In this document: positions 27,518-37,961 of the stretch, piece after piece
Numbering within the stretch: position 1 is the first letter of the stretch
Layout of the letters: each line of letters begins with the position of its first letter
Assembly: GCA_902518475.1 (NCBI GenBank)
Contig: CABYGI010000005.1
Span: forward strand, 1 to 64,000
Length of the DNA stretch: 64,000 nucleotides
Reading direction: 5' to 3'
From: an uncultured Prochlorococcus sp.
GTDB taxonomy: Bacteria; Cyanobacteriota; Cyanobacteriia; PCC-6307; Cyanobiaceae
Position numbers and translations under genes: made by a program
The notes under the pieces: model-generated
What the model was told of the DNA's origin: nothing
Databases searched by the model: none
Seen by the model: the letters and a program-made list of their open reading frames with translations, nothing else

Positions 27518-27853
27518 CTATATAAGTTTATTTCTTCCATTATCAGTCTTACCAAAGCCTAACCAGATGAACCACAAGATCCATCCGAAGATAGGTATTA
27601 AATTAATAAAGATCCATTTCCAATCTTTGCCAAAATCTTTGATTCTTCTTATATCAATAGCTATTTGAGGAATGATACAAACCACTCCATAAGCATTGAA
27701 ACCAAAAGTTTTTAAAAATATTGGAATAGTTAGGAAAGAAATTATAAGATTCGCTAGTTGAACTAACCACCAGTCTGATCGAGATGTGAATCCTTTGAAA
27801 TCTGTAGCTTCAATCCAAAAATCTTTATATGCGTTTAAAAAGTCATTAAGCAT
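27518..27853 (-). CDS. DUF805 membrane protein
   Basis: FLNAYKDFWIEATDFKGFTSRSDWWLVQLANLII...IDIRRIKDFGKDWKWIFINLIPIFGWI. Confidence 0.75.
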   Translation of the reverse strand: MLNDFLNAYKDFWIEATDFKGFTSRSDWWLVQLANLIISFLTIPIFLKTFGFNAYGVVCIIPQIAIDIRRIKDFGKDWKWIFINLIPIFGWILWFIWLGFGKTDNGRNKLI

Positions 27854-27921
27854 AAATTAAAAATTCAAAGAATTTAATATTATCAATTTAATCTTCAATT
27901 TATCAAAATATTATTTATATA

Positions 27922-28086
27922 CTAAATAGGATCAAATAAATTCATATCATTTGAATCTTGTTTTGGGATCTCATCTCGATTTGGTAATGAACAGAATCCG
28001 TCTTTGCAAATCATCTTTTCTTTTGCAATACTTGAAGTCTCTGAGATTATATTTTTGTTATTGTTATTTGAAGATTCTTTCAGCAT
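27922..28086 (-). CDS. 54-aa hypothetical protein
   Basis: MLKESSNNNNKNIISETSSIAKEKMICKDGFCSLPNRDEIPKQDSNDMNLFDPI*. Confidence 0.45.
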   Translation of the reverse strand: MLKESSNNNNKNIISETSSIAKEKMICKDGFCSLPNRDEIPKQDSNDMNLFDPI

Positions 28087-28168
28087 TTATATAAAAAAAT
28101 TAAATCCAATATTAAATTAATAACTCAATTTTTTTTTATAAGCAACAAAATTAATATTAATTATTTAG

Positions 28169-28264
28169 TTACTTTTTTTGATTTGGCAAGTCTCTCCAAA
28201 ACAGCGCCATTATATAAATGAATAAAGATAAAGAACAAATATAAAGTAAAGAATTTAGATGCAT
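28169..28264 (-). CDS. 31-aa single-TM protein
   Basis: MHLNSLLYICSLSLFIYIMALFWRDLPNQKK*. Confidence 0.3.
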   Translation of the reverse strand: MHLNSLLYICSLSLFIYIMALFWRDLPNQKK

Positions 28265-28509
28265 TTTTATTTATTAAAGTAATAACAAAGAAGTCCTTTC
28301 ATAAAAATGGGATTTCAATAGATTTGTAATTTTTTGACTTAGCAATCAGACAAATTCTAGTATTTATTTAAGTTTTTTATGCTTTTCTCAAACTTTGAGA
28401 AGGAAAAGTTTTTAAATTTTTGTAATGTATCTGTTTAGTTAGTAAAACTTATAAATCTAAGAGTTTTATAAATCTAATCAAATTCTACATTTTTGAATGT
28501 TATTGAAAT

Positions 28510-28650
28510 TCATGATCTATCCTCATTTATTTCTGTTAGAGCTTTTCTACCTTCCTTAAGGGTTCTTAATACGAACCAGGTTAGTGAGGCAATCATAAGG
28601 ATGATAAGTGTAATTAGAGAAATATGAGTTGTATCAATATTGTTCGACAA
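28510..28650 (-). CDS. 46-aa single-TM protein, TTG start
   Basis: MSNNIDTTHISLITLIILMIASLTWFVLRTLKEGRKALTEINEDRS*. Confidence 0.35.
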   Translation of the reverse strand: MSNNIDTTHISLITLIILMIASLTWFVLRTLKEGRKALTEINEDRS

Positions 28651-28688
28651 TTTAATTAAATTCCTTATGAGTCTTTAATTCAAAAAAT

Positions 28689-28871
28689 TCAACCGTCTGA
28701 TCTTGAGTAAGCAGGTATTAGCATTCCACCATCTTGATCGTCATTGTTGTCATCATCAAACCCACCCCCGAGAAGTAATTCAATAATTACAAGTACAGCT
28801 ATTGGATAAAAGGACCATAATATCGCTGTAAAAGGACTTACCGAGGAAGAAGTTGAGTATAATTCTGTCAT
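28689..28871 (-). CDS. single-TM protein with acidic DDNNDDQDGGMLIPAY tail
   Basis: ORF track; tail shared with 30007-30141. Confidence 0.55.
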   Translation of the reverse strand: MTELYSTSSSVSPFTAILWSFYPIAVLVIIELLLGGGFDDDNNDDQDGGMLIPAYSRSDG

Positions 28872-29104
28872 AAATTGATATTAATCTAAAGAAACAACAA
28901 TTGTGGATCCTCTGGGCACTGTTTTATTCAATATTTCTATAAATATTTTTTAAAAACTTTTCTCTTTAGCACTAATAGATCTTTGGTATGTATTGATATT
29001 TTTATTCTTAAAACCAATTTGATTAATAATTTTTTTGAACCTACTGAGAAACTAATAATGACATAATGAATCGCACGATTGTTATTTTTTATACTTAACA
29101 ATAA

Positions 29105-29287
29105 TTGTACAATTTTGATTCAAAAACTATTATTTATCTTGATTTTATAAATTCTATGTTTTCTTTCACTTTTGATCCTTTGGCTGCGATATTTGGTATA
29201 TCAGGAATTGTAGGCTTCTTTTTCTTCGTTTCTGCTGCTAAGGGGACTTCCAGTATCAATACAAAACCAAAAAAGGAATTAGATTAG
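29105..29287 (+). CDS. small TM protein (start may be 29159)
   Basis: ORF track; ...MFSFTFDPLAAIFGISGIVGFFFFVSAAKG. Confidence 0.45.
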   Translation: MYNFDSKTIIYLDFINSMFSFTFDPLAAIFGISGIVGFFFFVSAAKGTSSINTKPKKELD

Positions 29288-29351
29288 AACTTATTGTCTC
29301 AGAAAACTAAATTGAAATTTTAAATTTAGTATTTAAAAGGCTTCTTAATTA

Positions 29352-29522
29352 TTATTTATTCCATTGTTTAGAAATAAATTCAAGAAAATCTTTTAGATCC
29401 TCTTCAGGACAATTTGTTTGTTTTTGTAAATCAATGCAAATTTCCTTAATATTTTTAAAGGCCTTTTTTACTATTTCGTTTTTTTCAATAACCTCAAAAT
29501 ATTCTTGATCAGTAAAAGGCAT
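29352..29522 (-). CDS. 56-aa hypothetical protein
   Basis: MPFTDQEYFEVIEKNEIVKKAFKNIKEICIDLQKQTNCPEEDLKDFLEFISKQWNK*. Confidence 0.45.
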   Translation of the reverse strand: MPFTDQEYFEVIEKNEIVKKAFKNIKEICIDLQKQTNCPEEDLKDFLEFISKQWNK

Positions 29523-29613
29523 AATATTAGTTTCCTTCTTGAAAATTATTTATTAACCATATTTTATCCACATTGACTTAACAGTAAAGAAGAAAAAATC
29601 TTTTTTTTTAAGT

Positions 29614-29913
29614 TTAGCTACCCAATCGATAATGTTTTTTAATACTTTTGGTTACTTCCCATTCGCAGTTAAGTCCAGCAGGAAACTCAACTAGATCTCC
29701 AGCTTTAATCACGTAAATGCCACCGTTTTGGGTACTTATTTTCGCTTGACCTTCAATAATTAAGCAAATTTCCTTATCATCGTAATTCCATTGAAATTTG
29801 CTTGGCTCACATTCCCAAATAGGCCAACTTTTCATTCCATACTGAATTATTACGCTTGCACTACAGGGGGAAGTTATTAGAACTTTCACGAAATAGTTCG
29901 GATGTTTTTTCAT
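29614..29913 (-). CDS. cupin-domain protein
   Basis: WECEPSKFQWNYDDKEICLIIEGQAKISTQNGGIYVIKAGDLVEFPAG. Confidence 0.75.
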   Translation of the reverse strand: MKKHPNYFVKVLITSPCSASVIIQYGMKSWPIWECEPSKFQWNYDDKEICLIIEGQAKISTQNGGIYVIKAGDLVEFPAGLNCEWEVTKSIKKHYRLGS

Positions 29914-30006
29914 TTTACAAATAAAAGAAATATTTATTTTCGAGAATGTGTATTTCTTTACTGTCTTTTATTTTTTTTCGTTTATCATAAAAAAAATTTC
30001 TAATTT

Positions 30007-30141
30007 ATGGATGAGCTTTCTGTATTGTCAATTTCGTTATCTATAGCTTCTCTAGGAATATTTTTTTTATTTTTCGCTTCAAATGATGATGATGACCAAG
30101 ATGGAGGTAAGTTGATTAAATCATTAGAAAGAATTAATTAA
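30007..30141 (+). CDS. 44-aa single-TM protein with DDDDQDGG tail
   Basis: MDELSVLSISLSIASLGIFFLFFASNDDDDQDGGKLIKSLERIN*. Confidence 0.5.
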   Translation: MDELSVLSISLSIASLGIFFLFFASNDDDDQDGGKLIKSLERIN

Positions 30142-30337
30142 TTTCAAGTAAATAAAATATTTAATAGAGATTTATAACTTATAAAACCTGCATAAATGCA
30201 GCTTAAAAAAATAACATAAACTTCAAATGTGCCGAGTCTTTTTTTCTTTAATGTTTTCATTTTTTTGAGTGTTTATAGGGTAATTTTATTTAATTTGATT
30301 TTTATTAACATGAGTATTTTTTACATTAACTTAGAGA

Positions 30338-31210
30338 TTAAAGAATTATTAATGTCAAGCCAAAAAATAAAAAACAAGTAAAAAATATTATTTTTTTGGT
30401 AATTTCTTTTTCCTCATTCTTAGCAAAAAATAAGGAAATTACTGGAGATGTGCTTAGTAAAGCCCATCCTACTCCTATGGGAAGGGTTTTAAACACAACT
30501 TGTTGTAGAAATATTCCTATATTTGTTCCAAGAAGTATTGAAATAAAAAATCTTTTTTGTTGTTTTTTATCTATGTTTTTTAAGAAAAAATTAATCTTAA
30601 ATCCTTTTAGACTAATCAAAAAAATTATTGCACCTAATAATCTTATTTCAGTTGTAAGGAAAGGAGATAAATTGCTTTGAAGGAAAACCATCCTTGATAA
30701 AAGACCTCCAAGAACAGCACATAAAACTGAAAAAAAAGGAAAAGCAAAAATCTTAAAGTTATTTTTTTCCGAGAAAGAGGAGTTTTCCTCTTTAAAATCG
30801 TTACCTTTTCTGAGAATTATGAATAGCGAAATCGTTACTATAATTATTCCAAACCATGATTTAGTTGTTAAATTTTCATTAATAAAAAATTCCCCTGATA
30901 AAGCTGCCATTAACGGAGAAAGAGTTTCTATAGATAAAGTTTTTCTTGTGCCAATTGTTTGTAGTGACTTTAAATAGAAAGTATCGCCTAAACCAATACC
31001 TATTATTCCACTAATTAGTAGGATAAATATGTTTTTTAATGCAGTTGTAGAACTTAGATTGATAAAAGCTGGTATAAAAATTAAAAAAGCTATTATATTT
31101 TTTATTAAATTAATATCTATTGATTTATATTTTTGAGTTTGCGAGCGCCAAATAAAACACGCATATGTCCAAGATGTAGCAGCTCCAAAAGCAGAAAGGA
31201 TTCCAATCAA
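30338..31210 (-). CDS. EamA/DMT-family transporter
   Basis: Ten-TM pattern; GIGLGDTFYLKSLQTIGTRKTLSIETLSPLMAALSGEFFINE. Confidence 0.8.
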   Translation of the reverse strand: MIGILSAFGAATSWTYACFIWRSQTQKYKSIDINLIKNIIAFLIFIPAFINLSSTTALKNIFILLISGIIGIGLGDTFYLKSLQTIGTRKTLSIETLSPLMAALSGEFFINENLTTKSWFGIIIVTISLFIILRKGNDFKEENSSFSEKNNFKIFAFPFFSVLCAVLGGLLSRMVFLQSNLSPFLTTEIRLLGAIIFLISLKGFKINFFLKNIDKKQQKRFFISILLGTNIGIFLQQVVFKTLPIGVGWALLSTSPVISLFFAKNEEKEITKKIIFFTCFLFFGLTLIIL

Positions 31211-31231
31211 AACGAATAATTTTTAAAAATT

Positions 31232-31330
31232 TTATTTTATAAATTGAGTAAATGCTAAAAAGAATACATAAATAAGAATCAAAATCCCAGGTAAGTACTG
31301 AATTAGTGATTTGAAACTATTTTTTTTCAT
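31232..31330 (-). CDS. 32-aa single-TM protein
   Basis: MKKNSFKSLIQYLPGILILIYVFFLAFTQFIK*. Confidence 0.35.
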   Translation of the reverse strand: MKKNSFKSLIQYLPGILILIYVFFLAFTQFIK

Positions 31331-31348
31331 GTATCTAAAGTAATTTAT

Positions 31349-31585
31349 TTAAACAGTTTTTTTATTAGTAGGGTACAAACTCTCTAATTTCTTTCTTCTT
31401 TGAACTTTCGCATTAATTCTTTCTTCTTTTTCTTTTTTCTTGATCTCATCATTTATCTTATTTTGTCTATATCCAAACCAAAGTAGAACCCAAATAACAG
31501 AAGTTATTAAAAGAAGAGCAGTATATTGACCAGTCATAGGAAAACTGGCCTCAGAATATTTAACGTAAGAAAATAACAAACTCAT
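31349..31585 (-). CDS. small TM protein
   Basis: ORF track, 78 aa. Confidence 0.5.
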   Translation of the reverse strand: MSLLFSYVKYSEASFPMTGQYTALLLITSVIWVLLWFGYRQNKINDEIKKKEKEERINAKVQRRKKLESLYPTNKKTV

Positions 31586-31769
31586 TTAATTAACTTAAAG
31601 CATAAAAATAACGACTGTGTTGATTTTTCTAGAAATTTAAAAATTAGCGAATCCAAGCTATTTTTATGTAGTTTTAAAGTTTTATATTTATTTTTTTATG
31701 GTTTTTGGACTAATTTTTATTTATAACTACTTGCTATTATCTGATTGAAGCATATTAAATAATAAGTTT

Positions 31770-33014
31770 TTGGAACCTTTTGATTTAGCAGTTGTTGGAG
31801 GCGGTGCAGCCGGTTTTATGACAGCAATAACTGCTGCTGAAAATGGAGTAAAAAGAATAATAATTCTTGAAGGAACTTCAAAACTTATGGAGAAAGTAAG
31901 GATTAGTGGAGGGGGAAGATGTAATGTCACTAATGCGACATGGATACCGAATGAACTAATTGAGAATTACCCCAGAGGTGGAATTCAGCTCTTGGAATCA
32001 TTTAATCGTTTTGCTGCTGGAGATGTATACGATTGGTTTGAGAAAAAAGGTTTAAAATTAAAAATTGAGGAAGATCTAAGAGTATTCCCAGTGTCTAATT
32101 CTTCTTCAGATGTTATTGATTGTTTGAGAAAAAGTGCTTTATCAAAAAACGTAGAGATACTAACAAAATTTTTTGTAAAAGAAATTGCAAAAACTCCAGA
32201 TAATATATTCAATATTTTTAGTCTTAAAAAAGCAAAGGTAACTGCAAAAAATATTATTCTTTCAACTGGAGGTAATCCAAGCGGATATAAATTAGCTCAA
32301 AATCTTGGACACACCATTGTTAAACCTGTACCATCGCTTTTTACTTTTTCCACAAAAGAACCAAATTTGGATGAATGTACTGGGGTATCGATAAGGGGCA
32401 TAGATATAGAAATTAATTTAAATAATAAGAATTTTCGAAATAGAGGCGATTTACTAATAACGCATTGGGGGTTTAGTGGGCCAGCAGTATTAAAACTTTC
32501 ATCAATTGCAGCAAGGGAACTTTATAGCCAAAAATATAAATTTAATTTAATCATTAAATGGTCTTCTTTCAGTTATGAGGAGTTAAAAGAAAAAATTAAT
32601 TATTTAAGATTAAATAAAGGCAAGGTGAATCTCATTAATAGTAGACCTCTTCCACTATTAACAAAAAGATTATGGATTTTTTTATTAAAGAAAATAGGTA
32701 TTGATAAAGAGAAAAAGTGGGCTGATTTACTGGCGGATGAAAGAGAGAAAATGATAAATACTCTAATGAGGGATAAATATAAAGTTTCGGGTAAAGGTCC
32801 ATTTGGAGAGGAATTTGTTACTTCCGGAGGCGTAAAAATTAATGAGGTTAATTTTAAAAGTATGGAGAGCTTAATTTGTCCAGGGTTATTTTTTTCTGGA
32901 GAAGTTTTGGATGTTGATGGGATCACTGGTGGATTTAATTTTCAACATTGTTGGACAAGTGGATGGATCGCTGGGATGGCAGTTTCAAAGTTAAATCAAT
33001 CAACAATAAATTAA
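31770..33014 (+). CDS. NAD(P)/FAD-dependent oxidoreductase, HI0933/BaiN-like, TTG start
   Basis: DLAVVGGGAAGFMTAITAAENG, VRISGGGRCNVTNA, GGFNFQHCWTSGWIAG. Confidence 0.85.
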   Translation: MEPFDLAVVGGGAAGFMTAITAAENGVKRIIILEGTSKLMEKVRISGGGRCNVTNATWIPNELIENYPRGGIQLLESFNRFAAGDVYDWFEKKGLKLKIEEDLRVFPVSNSSSDVIDCLRKSALSKNVEILTKFFVKEIAKTPDNIFNIFSLKKAKVTAKNIILSTGGNPSGYKLAQNLGHTIVKPVPSLFTFSTKEPNLDECTGVSIRGIDIEINLNNKNFRNRGDLLITHWGFSGPAVLKLSSIAARELYSQKYKFNLIIKWSSFSYEELKEKINYLRLNKGKVNLINSRPLPLLTKRLWIFLLKKIGIDKEKKWADLLADEREKMINTLMRDKYKVSGKGPFGEEFVTSGGVKINEVNFKSMESLICPGLFFSGEVLDVDGITGGFNFQHCWTSGWIAGMAVSKLNQSTIN

Positions 33015-33133
33015 TAAGTAATAAATCAGTAAGTAACAATTCAATAAGTTTATCTTTTTTTTATTAAGTATTAGAAGGAAAAAGTTTTTTGAAGAAACTT
33101 TAATTTTAAAGTTTAAATTATTGGTGAAGATTA

Positions 33134-33883
33134 ATGCAGAATCTTGTATCAAAAAAAGAAGAAGAGGAAAGAAGATTAAAAGCTTTAGCAGAATATAGGA
33201 TTTTGGGAACTAAGCCAGAATCATGTTATGACGATATTACAAAAATTGCTGCTACAACCTGTAATGTGCCTATTTCTTTAATGACATTGGTAGACAAAGA
33301 TAAACAATGGTTTAAATCCAAAATAGGCCTTCAAATATCAGAAACTAGAAGAGATTGGTCTTTTTGTACCCATGCAATAAAAGAAAATAGTCCATTAATT
33401 ATTCATGATGCTTTCCAAGATGAAAGGTTTATAAATAATCCTTTGGTAACAGGGGACCCCAAGATTCGTTTTTATGCAGGTTTTCCCCTTAGAAATAGTG
33501 ATGGTAATAAACTTGGAACTCTTTGTGTAATAGACAGAAAGCCAGGAAATCTAACTACACAACAATTCAATATTATGGAATTATTATCCAAGCAAATAGT
33601 TTCATTTTTAGAGCTTAGAAAAAAGTCATTGAACTTGCTAGATGCTTTGTCTAACTTGCACAAACAGGAAGGTATTTTATCTGTCTGTTCATATTGTAGA
33701 GAAGTGAAAAATAAGGAGGGCGATTGGATGCATTTAGAAAAATATCTTTCGAAAATTAGTGATATAAGATTCAGTCATGGGGTTTGTGATAATTGTATGG
33801 AAAAACATTTCCCAGATGTAATCGAAGTATGGAATAAAAAGGATTTCTTTGAAGATGGTCAAAAAAGGTTTTTAGAGTCCTAG
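33134..33883 (+). CDS. GAF-domain protein with C-terminal CX2C...CX2C module
   Basis: GAF core VPISLMTLVDKDKQWFKSKIGL; tail CSYCREVKNKEGDWMHLEKYLSKISDIRFSHGVCDNCMEKHFP. Confidence 0.75.
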   Translation: MQNLVSKKEEEERRLKALAEYRILGTKPESCYDDITKIAATTCNVPISLMTLVDKDKQWFKSKIGLQISETRRDWSFCTHAIKENSPLIIHDAFQDERFINNPLVTGDPKIRFYAGFPLRNSDGNKLGTLCVIDRKPGNLTTQQFNIMELLSKQIVSFLELRKKSLNLLDALSNLHKQEGILSVCSYCREVKNKEGDWMHLEKYLSKISDIRFSHGVCDNCMEKHFPDVIEVWNKKDFFEDGQKRFLES

Positions 33884-33971
33884 ATTCAATACCTGACTTT
33901 TTATTTTTTAATTTATTTTCTAAACAAATTCTTTAATTGGTGGTTAGTATTGTATAAATTTTGACTAGAAA

Positions 33972-34457
33972 ATGTTATTAGGAACTTTATTGACAGGTGA
34001 AATTGCTAAAAGTGCATTAGTAGCATACGTTCATTATTTAGGAATAATATTGTGTTTCGGTTCTCTTTTGTTTGAAAGATTGACTCTTAAAGTAGGTCTT
34101 AATAGAAATGAGACGATCTCAATGATAATTGCAGATGTGGTTTATGGTTTAGCAGGAGTTGCGATATTAGTTACTGGGATTTTGCGTGTTAAGTATTTTG
34201 GTCAAGGAGGTGATTTCTATACAGGTAATCCTGTGTTTTGGATAAAGGTTTCTCTTTATATTCTTGTGGGATTACTTTCTTTATACCCAACAACAACCTA
34301 TATCTTATGGGCCATTCCATTAAGTAAGAATAAATTACCTGAAATATCTGAAAAACTAGTCAAGAGGTTCAGACTCATCATTACTACTGAATTAGTGGGC
34401 TTTGCAACAATACCTTTGTTTGCCACTCTCATGGCTAGAGGTGTAGGTTTAGGTTGA
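33972..34457 (+). CDS. DUF2214-like membrane protein
   Basis: KSALVAYVHYLGIILCFGSLLFERLTLK... Confidence 0.7.
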   Translation: MLLGTLLTGEIAKSALVAYVHYLGIILCFGSLLFERLTLKVGLNRNETISMIIADVVYGLAGVAILVTGILRVKYFGQGGDFYTGNPVFWIKVSLYILVGLLSLYPTTTYILWAIPLSKNKLPEISEKLVKRFRLIITTELVGFATIPLFATLMARGVGLG

Positions 34458-34996
34458 ATAATTTATTTCTAGAAAGAAATTGTTTAATAAGTGCAAACAA
34501 ACTATATAGATGGAGTTTAAGTTATAAGATTTCTAAATCTAAAAAAGAGATTATCTTTATTGGTTTAAATCCTTCATTATCGGATGAAGTTTTCTTGGAC
34601 AACACAACAAAAAAGATAATCAAAATTTCGAAAAACAATAATTATGGCAAAGTAAAATTAATAAATCTATTTGCTCTTATTTCAAGCAAACCAGAAAAAC
34701 TTTTTAAACATAAAAACCCTGTGGGCTATCTAAACAATAATCATATTTATAAAAACTTAAAACAATGGTCTGAAAGTAAAAATTGTGATTTATGGTTAGG
34801 TTGGGGTAACAAAGGGAAATTTCTAAATAGAAATAAAAGAATATTAAAAAAAATAATGCAATATAACTCAATCAGAAAAAATAATTTTGATAATCCTCTT
34901 GGACCGCTTTTAATTAAGAAAACAATCAAAGATAATCCAATACATCCTCTATACTGTTCTGATAATTCCATTCTCAAAGATTTAAAAATGATTTGA
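34454..34996 (+). CDS. DUF1643-family protein, TTG start, overlaps upstream gene
   Basis: EIIFIGLNPSLSDEVFLDNTTKKII...LWLGWGNKGKFL. Confidence 0.65.
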   Translation: MNNLFLERNCLISANKLYRWSLSYKISKSKKEIIFIGLNPSLSDEVFLDNTTKKIIKISKNNNYGKVKLINLFALISSKPEKLFKHKNPVGYLNNNHIYKNLKQWSESKNCDLWLGWGNKGKFLNRNKRILKKIMQYNSIRKNNFDNPLGPLLIKKTIKDNPIHPLYCSDNSILKDLKMI

Positions 34997-35061
34997 TGCA
35001 AAGGTTTCAGAGGCAATTAATTTAAGTTTATGTTAAAGTAACTTTAAGAACGGGTTAAATT

Positions 35062-35190
35062 ATGAGTAACACAAAGCAACTGCAAAAACTTAAAAACTTA
35101 AATGTAAAAGCAGAAAAATGCCTTACAAGAGATGAAGCACAAAAAATATTGATAAAGGCTAATAAGGCTCAGAGTAAAATAAATTTTTAA
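35062..35190 (+). CDS. 42-aa hypothetical protein
   Basis: MSNTKQLQKLKNLNVKAEKCLTRDEAQKILIKANKAQSKINF*. Confidence 0.45.
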   Translation: MSNTKQLQKLKNLNVKAEKCLTRDEAQKILIKANKAQSKINF

Positions 35191-35281
35191 ATTTGATATT
35201 TGCTTTTTTTAGGAATAATTTATCAAAAAAATTTTACAAATATTTTTCTAATTATTTATAATTTTTTTATTCTATTTAATT

Positions 35282-36016
35282 TTGATGGTTTTTAATATTA
35301 TTAAGATAAGAAAATCCGATGATAGATTTTTATCAAGAAGAGATTGGCTGCATTCAATGCATTCATTTTCTTTCGCAGAGCATAGAGATCCAAAATGGGA
35401 TAATTTTGGGAAAATTAGAGTTATAAACGAAGATATTATTTCTCCTAATGCTGGATTTAATACACATTCTCATGCAAATATGGAAATAATTACTGTCGTA
35501 ACAAAAGGAGCAATAACTCATAGAGACTCTTTAAACAATCTTGGAAAAATTCACAAAGATGAAGTACAGGTTATGTCTGCAGGTACTGGAATCTCTCATA
35601 GCGAGAAGAATGAAGAAAATGAGAACTGCAAGTTGTTCCAGATTTGGATATACCCTCAAAAAGAAAATATCAAACCTCGATATGATCAAATTTCATTAAG
35701 TGAAAAGTTGTGGGATAACCTTATTTTTAATTACAAAGACGGTAAAAATAATAAGCTTTTTCTAAATCAAAGTATCTCTTTATGGCGTTGTAAATATAAG
35801 CCAATTAAAGAAAAAAAATTGCCATTAAAAATTGATAAATATAATTGGATACAAATAATAGAAGGTAATCTTTTATTAAAAAGTAAAGACTCTAATTCAA
35901 ATATACTTCTCGAATCTGGAGATGGTTTGGGTTTTGAAGTTAATTATTATGATGATGTTTCTATAGATACTGAAAAAAACTTAGATTTTCTCTTGTTTTC
36001 GATGCCTTCTTTATAA
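35282..36016 (+). CDS. pirin-family protein
   Basis: HSFSFAEHRDPKWDNFGKIRVINEDIISPNAGFNTHSHANMEIITVVTKGAITHRDSLNN. Confidence 0.85.
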   Translation: MMVFNIIKIRKSDDRFLSRRDWLHSMHSFSFAEHRDPKWDNFGKIRVINEDIISPNAGFNTHSHANMEIITVVTKGAITHRDSLNNLGKIHKDEVQVMSAGTGISHSEKNEENENCKLFQIWIYPQKENIKPRYDQISLSEKLWDNLIFNYKDGKNNKLFLNQSISLWRCKYKPIKEKKLPLKIDKYNWIQIIEGNLLLKSKDSNSNILLESGDGLGFEVNYYDDVSIDTEKNLDFLLFSMPSL

Positions 36017-36041
36017 TTTATCTGTTATTTTACCTATCAAC

Positions 36042-36344
36042 TCATTTATTAAATGCATTTAAGGCTTGCAAAGCCATATTAAGGTGAACTTCCATAGCAC
36101 CAAGTGCAATTAAAGAATTTGGTGATTTATCTTTTAGTAAATTCTCTTTTCTTTTTGATAACTCATTAACTACCTTCTTAGTTGAAGATTCCCAATTTTT
36201 GATTAACTCTTCAAATTCTCTTTTTTCAGGGCTTTCTATTTCTGCTAATTCATCAGAAAAATGAGAATCCTTTTGTGCCTTAAGCATCAAGTAACTTAAT
36301 TTTTTATGACTTATTGCTTGAGGTAAATTGTTAGATTCACTCAT
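36042..36344 (-). CDS. hypothetical protein
   Basis: ORF track, 100 aa. Confidence 0.55.
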   Translation of the reverse strand: MSESNNLPQAISHKKLSYLMLKAQKDSHFSDELAEIESPEKREFEELIKNWESSTKKVVNELSKRKENLLKDKSPNSLIALGAMEVHLNMALQALNAFNK

Positions 36345-36430
36345 TGCTAGTATTTAATTTGTAGTCAAAATCTAACTAATTAAGTGAATATTTACTAGAG
36401 GGTAAACGGTTGTGATGACCGACCTGAAAA

Positions 36431-37909
36431 TTACAGAATGGTACTTGAACAAAAAATGGATTTATTAACCTTTATTTTTTCACTTATTAGTTTTTTGAAA
36501 TAATCTCCACGCTCTTCATAATTTTTAAATTGATCAAAACTAGAGCATGAAGGTGAGAATAATAATGTTCCAACTCTATTATTTTGTAAATAATGAAAAA
36601 CAAAATTTAAAAGCTCTTTTAGTTCTGAAAATTCAAAAATATTTTTTTTAAATCCTTCATTAATAAGCGCCATTTTTAGGACTTTTGAGCTTTCTCCAAA
36701 AAGGAAAACACATTCAACTTTTTTCTTTAAAACTTTTATCCACTCACTATATTCATTGCCTTTTAATCTACCCCCAGCAATGATTATTATTTGACCTTCA
36801 ATTGAACTTATTCCAGCAATAGATGAGTCAAAATTTGTAGCTTTACTATCATTAATGATTTCCAGATCATTATTTTTATAAATTGTTTCCATCCTATGGG
36901 GTAATTGTTTGTAATTAGATAAAGAATCTTTAATTTTCTTGCCAGATAATCCAACTTTTCTTGCTGCTGCAATTACCAATAAAAGATTTTGAAGATTATG
37001 CATTCCTTTTAAAGAAAAATGTTCAAGTTTGAATAATTTCTTCCCTCTCTCAACAATGTACGCTTGTTCATCTATCCAATAATCGCAATGAACAAAATTT
37101 GATTTATCGAAACTAGTTGTAATCCAAACCCCTTTTGATAGCGAATTGTAGTGATTTCTTAGGTTTTTATCGTCATAATTATAAATTCTAAAATCAGATT
37201 TTTCTAACAAGCTTTTTTTTATGTTGAAATAGTTTTCAAGTGTTTTATGTCTTTCAAGATGATCTTCTGTGAAGGTTGTCCATATTCCAATATTAGGTTT
37301 TACTTCTGGAGATATTTCTATTTGATAACTGCTTAATTCAGCTACAACCCAATCAATTTTTTCATGTTTTTTGGAGTAAGCATACTTACATAAAGGTGTA
37401 CCAATATTTCCAGCAAAAGGAGCATATAATCCAGTATCACAGAGTATATGGCTTAGTAGATGAGTAACAGTAGTTTTGCCATTAGTGCCAGTAATACCTA
37501 TCCAATTTGTGTCTTTTAAAATTTCCCATGCAACATTAATTTCTCCAATTACTTTAATTCCCTTTTTTTTTAATTCAATAATAGTTATATGGTCATAAGG
37601 TATTGATGGACTTACAACAACAGATTCGATCTCTTTCAAAAAAGGTTTAATTTCTTCAAATACAAATTCTTTATTTAGAGAAACTATGATATTAAGCTCT
37701 TCTAATGCTGTTTTTCTTTCTAAGAATTCTATCCCATCTTTACTTTCCCAAACAATTACTCTCTTATTGATGCTTCTCAAATACTTTGCAGCCCAAAATC
37801 CAGATTTACCTAATCCAATTATAAGATTAATATTTCTTTTACTTAAATGATTATCTATCATTAAATTTATAATTGCATTTATATTAATTGTGTTTAAAGG
37901 GTAATTCAA
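36431..37909 (-). CDS. murD: UDP-N-acetylmuramoylalanine--D-glutamate ligase
   Basis: [50 protein letters not shown]. Confidence 0.95.
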   Translation of the reverse strand: MNYPLNTININAIINLMIDNHLSKRNINLIIGLGKSGFWAAKYLRSINKRVIVWESKDGIEFLERKTALEELNIIVSLNKEFVFEEIKPFLKEIESVVVSPSIPYDHITIIELKKKGIKVIGEINVAWEILKDTNWIGITGTNGKTTVTHLLSHILCDTGLYAPFAGNIGTPLCKYAYSKKHEKIDWVVAELSSYQIEISPEVKPNIGIWTTFTEDHLERHKTLENYFNIKKSLLEKSDFRIYNYDDKNLRNHYNSLSKGVWITTSFDKSNFVHCDYWIDEQAYIVERGKKLFKLEHFSLKGMHNLQNLLLVIAAARKVGLSGKKIKDSLSNYKQLPHRMETIYKNNDLEIINDSKATNFDSSIAGISSIEGQIIIIAGGRLKGNEYSEWIKVLKKKVECVFLFGESSKVLKMALINEGFKKNIFEFSELKELLNFVFHYLQNNRVGTLLFSPSCSSFDQFKNYEERGDYFKKLISEKIKVNKSIFCSSTIL

Positions 37910-37961
37910 TCATGAGATTTTTCTTCAGTATTTATAGTATTCGCCCAAGAAAAGTTAATTA

